From Oopsacas minuta (lineage: Eukaryota > Porifera > Hexactinellida > Lyssacinosida > Leucopsacidae): a stretch of 64,000 nucleotides of DNA. The notes under the pieces are model-generated. The model worked only from the letters and a program-made list of their open reading frames with translations. It was not told the origin of the DNA and searched no databases. A program made the translations under genes and the position numbers. This document shows positions 61,423 through 64,000 of the stretch, piece by piece. The stretch spans positions 62,001-126,000 of the forward strand of contig JAKMXF010000300.1 in the NCBI GenBank assembly GCA_024704765.1, in the 5' to 3' direction. The stretch's first letter is position 1; every line of letters starts with the position of its first letter.

Positions 61423-63339
61423 TTATACATTTTCACCTTCTACGGTCTCAATGTAGTTATCAATGAATGGTTCGATCAGTTTCCAAATTGTTCCATCGCG
61501 TAGTATATCTCTACATTTGTTTATATCAGCAGCCATATAGCGATCTACGTCATAGAAAGGGATGGAGCTCCTTACTAATTTGTGAACAGATTCTAAAGGC
61601 AGATTTGTACGATTTGGTCTAACCAGATCGATCCCTTGACACGCAGCTAGCAGTTCAATAGCTAGCACATATTCTACGTTATCAATTACTTTCAATGCTT
61701 TTCTTGCAGAAGTTCCACCCATTGACACATGATCTTCCTGACCAGCTGATGTAGTAATGCTATCTATACTCGACGGATGACATAACACTTTATTCTCTGA
61801 TACAAGACTACTTGCTGTGACGTGAGCAATCATAAATCCAGAATTCAATCCACTCTCCTTTACCAGAAATCCTGGTAGATCTGATAAATACGGATTAATC
61901 AATTGCTCAATACGACGTTCACTGATAGAAGCTAACTCATGTACAGCAATAGCAAGATAGTCCAGTACTTTAGCTGGGTATTCTCCATGGAAATTGCCAC
62001 CAGATAGAATCTCGTTTTGCTCAGGAAATACATTGGGATTATCAGTTGCACTATTTATTTCTGTCTCAATTATCCCAGACACGAAATCTATGGTATCAGC
62101 TACAATACCATGAACCTGGGGTATACACCGTAGAGAATAAGGATCTTGTACTTTACCACAATTAGCATGTAGTTTGCATATTTCAGAAGGATGTAGGTCA
62201 GAGTGTAATAAAGCTCTCAAACGTTGTGCGCATTTACCTTGACCCTTGTGTGCTCGTATTTTGTGTAGACAGGAACTGAATGGAACTTTAGAACCTGAAT
62301 ACGCTTCCAGTGTTAAAGCCGCGATGACGTCAGCTTGTTGACAGAGTAGTTTAGCACGACACACAGCTTCTGCTCCTAAACTAGATATGAATTGAGTACC
62401 ATTGATAAGACACAGACCTTCTTTAAACATTAGAGTAATAGGGGTCAATTTATTAGCCGATAAAACATCTCTAGCTTCTCCCCAACCTGTAACAGGACTC
62501 CATAGCTCACCGTTACCCATAAGAGCATGTGATAAATGCGCCAGTGGCGCCAAATCTCCACTAGCCCCAGCTGTTCCCTGCTCAGGGATACGAGGTATAA
62601 TTCCATCATTGAATATCTCAACTAAATGCTGTAGTAATGAGAACGATATTCCACTGTAGCCTTTTGCTAATACATTAATTCTCAATGCAAACATCATTCT
62701 AGTATGTTTCATAGATAAATCAGGGCCTACACCAGCTGAATGGGATAGAATTAAGTTCTCTTGTAGCTGTTTGATTTTTTCATGAGGAATTCTAGTACTA
62801 GCTAATCTACCAAATCCTGTATTTACTCCATATATTGTATCACCTTGTTCTATTCTATATTCGAGGTAATTTCTAGCTAGGTCAATTCGTGTTCTTACTT
62901 CGGGAAATAAAGCGATTTTCTTCTCAAAATCTGAGAGTGACACAAGTTCTGAGATAGACAAGGTGTTTCCGTCAATTTTTATAAATTCTGACTCATTCTT
63001 CGTCTTTTCACGCAATATAATCGTATCGAAGTTAGTTAGGGAGGCAGATAAATCTAACTTATCTCCACTAGCCAAATGCGAAATATCTAGGGTTTCGATT
63101 TTCTCGTTACTTAGCCCATAAGCAAAGTGTATTGCATTCTTCACAGAAATATCATCTTCTAGAGATTTCAAAATTACAGTTTCTAATTTTGGTTTATCTT
63201 TCCCCTTACTATAGAATAATATATTTAAGCTAGTTGATATTTTACCAATCTTTATTTCTGCTTCTTGTTTGTTTGATTGTTCAACCTGAAGGGAGTCATA
63301 TTTGTTATCAACGTGTTCCGGAGAATTTTCGAAATGCAT
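61423..63339 (-). CDS. HAL: Histidine ammonia-lyase
   Basis: The 638-aa enzyme has all hallmarks of HAL: YGVNTGFGRLA (170-180), the MIO-forming Ala259-Ser260-Gly261 in GTAGASGDLAPLAH, LINGTQF, QDPYSLRCIPQVHG, NSATDNPNVFP and SGGNFHGEYPAKVLD. HAL removes ammonia from histidine to give urocanate, the first step of histidine breakdown, in the cytosol. An N-terminal extension of about 110 residues before the catalytic core (ETVILKSLEDDISVKNAI) matches the animal form; bacterial HutH lacks it. The length is near human HAL (657 aa), and no core motif is missing. A possible TATA element (TATATAA) lies about 45 bp before the ATG, in the 63382-63390 region read on the minus strand. It is a single exon here. 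Confidence 0.97.
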   Translation of the reverse strand: MHFENSPEHVDNKYDSLQVEQSNKQEAEIKIGKISTSLNILFYSKGKDKPKLETVILKSLEDDISVKNAIHFAYGLSNEKIETLDISHLASGDKLDLSASLTNFDTIILREKTKNESEFIKIDGNTLSISELVSLSDFEKKIALFPEVRTRIDLARNYLEYRIEQGDTIYGVNTGFGRLASTRIPHEKIKQLQENLILSHSAGVGPDLSMKHTRMMFALRINVLAKGYSGISFSLLQHLVEIFNDGIIPRIPEQGTAGASGDLAPLAHLSHALMGNGELWSPVTGWGEARDVLSANKLTPITLMFKEGLCLINGTQFISSLGAEAVCRAKLLCQQADVIAALTLEAYSGSKVPFSSCLHKIRAHKGQGKCAQRLRALLHSDLHPSEICKLHANCGKVQDPYSLRCIPQVHGIVADTIDFVSGIIETEINSATDNPNVFPEQNEILSGGNFHGEYPAKVLDYLAIAVHELASISERRIEQLINPYLSDLPGFLVKESGLNSGFMIAHVTASSLVSENKVLCHPSSIDSITTSAGQEDHVSMGGTSARKALKVIDNVEYVLAIELLAACQGIDLVRPNRTNLPLESVHKLVRSSIPFYDVDRYMAADINKCRDILRDGTIWKLIEPFIDNYIETVEGENV

Positions 63340-63633
63340 TTAGAAAGTTCCCTAAATTTAGTCAAATGAGATATTACAGATTATATAAAATGGACAATTG
63401 GGCATGACCGTTGGTAGATAATGAAAAGTGGGTTACCTTTTGCCAGGGTCTCACCACTCTCTGGTACATAAGTCACATATAGACAAATGCAGGGAGTGGT
63501 ACCAAAGGTGTTCCCATATACACATGATTTCCAGTTAAAGATTCTAATAAAAGTGACGTAATGACAAACTATTAGTAGTGAGCTTAATGTTCCGACCCGA
63601 TGCGCAACCTGTCCGATTACGTAACGGGACCAA

Positions 63634-63765
63634 GGGCGTAGCAGCAAATGGATTTGAGGGGGCCTGGCAGAATTTTGGGAGGGCAAAGCTTGTCAAAATA
63701 CATTCAGTTTTCAACTAATCCGTAATATAATCAATATTTTTGGAGTCCCCAGCGCTTCGCTCATG
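63634..63765. repeat. Dispersed repeat with GGGCGTAGC-type ends, copy 2
   Basis: This is homologous to 35033-35155 in both ends and in the TATAATCAAT core, in the same orientation. The flanks are unrelated. Confidence 0.55.
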
Positions 63766-63821
63766 AATGGGACTCCCGTTAGGTTACGTAACGGGATGGA
63801 AGTTGGGCATCCGGACAGAAT

Positions 63822-63842
63822 ATATATATATATATATATATA
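63822..63842. repeat. TA dinucleotide microsatellite
   Basis: An uninterrupted run of alternating T and A of about 21 bases. Confidence 0.85.
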
Positions 63843-64000
63843 GGGATGCGAAAATCGACCAAGATTATCGAAATACAAGAGCGTCCCTAATTCACGGAAC
63901 GGAAACGGACAAGTTTCTTGAAGAAATGTAAAATTCTTCGATTGTAGCACATTTGGCTTTGTAAATCCTTATTTTTGGTATATACAAACATTGACGTGAA

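Larger units (their letters stand above)
63340..64000. other. Repeat-derived end of window
   Basis: HAL upstream sequence is followed by the repeat at 63634-63765, two GTAACGGGA/ACGTAACGGGA-type motifs near 63619 and 63785, and a TA microsatellite at 63822-63842. Short minus frames here (63381-63686, 63711-63950) run through the repeats and are not convincing genes. Confidence 0.45.

Noticed and set aside
63382-63390. TATATAA upstream of HAL as a firm promoter call
   Set aside because: The spacing is plausible, but TATATAA occurs often in DNA this AT-rich; it is mentioned only in the HAL entry.

Overview
This window reads as a compact, AT-rich, intron-poor animal nuclear genome. The gene set is metazoan: Cactin, WRAP53/TCAB1, a TACC coiled-coil protein, a LARGE-type glycosyltransferase, NSUN6, NDUFAF7, TIMM10B, NME6, a GCKR-like SIS protein, ZDHHC17-like palmitoyltransferase, FCF1, histidine ammonia-lyase, a TRP-type channel and MYPT-like ankyrin proteins. 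Almost every gene is a single uninterrupted reading frame on either strand with the standard code, and genes are mostly 150-900 bp apart. A small-genome, early-branching invertebrate such as a glass sponge would fit, but nothing here fixes the species.

Layout. 1-7,568 (plus strand): the 3' end of a giant sacsin-like gene with a HEPN domain, a PARP catalytic exon that may be spliced to it, CACTN and WRAP53. 7,569-30,494: a 23-kb gene-poor stretch whose only convincing genes are two 246-aa MYPT-like ankyrin proteins, each with its own TATA box. The rest holds short inverted repeats and dispersed non-autonomous repeats. 30,495-36,620 (minus): NME6, an unusual Rab-like GTPase, an ankyrin/TRP-type channel and NDUFAF7. 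37,024-39,459 (plus): an LRR/EGF single-pass receptor-like protein. 39,763-58,414 (minus): NSUN6, DDX28-like helicase, a TPR-ankyrin-JmjC membrane protein, a LARGE-like enzyme, an LRR/cysteine protein, a GCKR-like protein, TIMM10B, two tandem paralogous multi-pass membrane proteins of unknown family, and a TACC protein. 58,577-60,235 (plus): ZDHHC17-like. 60,381-63,339 (minus): FCF1 and HAL. 63,340-64,000: repeat-derived sequence.

The genes are mostly unrelated housekeeping or signalling genes in no operon-like order. Several encode mitochondrial proteins (NDUFAF7, DDX28-like, TIMM10B, probably NME6) and several act in RNA biology (CACTN, WRAP53, NSUN6, FCF1). The most notable observations are: the two ankyrin genes, which share about 577 bp with two silent differences while their first 36 codons have diverged (gene conversion signature); a consensus splice donor/acceptor pair in matching phase that would fuse a HEPN and a PARP domain; a Rab with a Leu at the catalytic Gln position and no NKxD motif; a JmjC-like protein lacking its distal iron-ligand His; and the unknown paired membrane-protein family. 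Short MITE-like families with terminal inverted repeats occupy many intergenic gaps.
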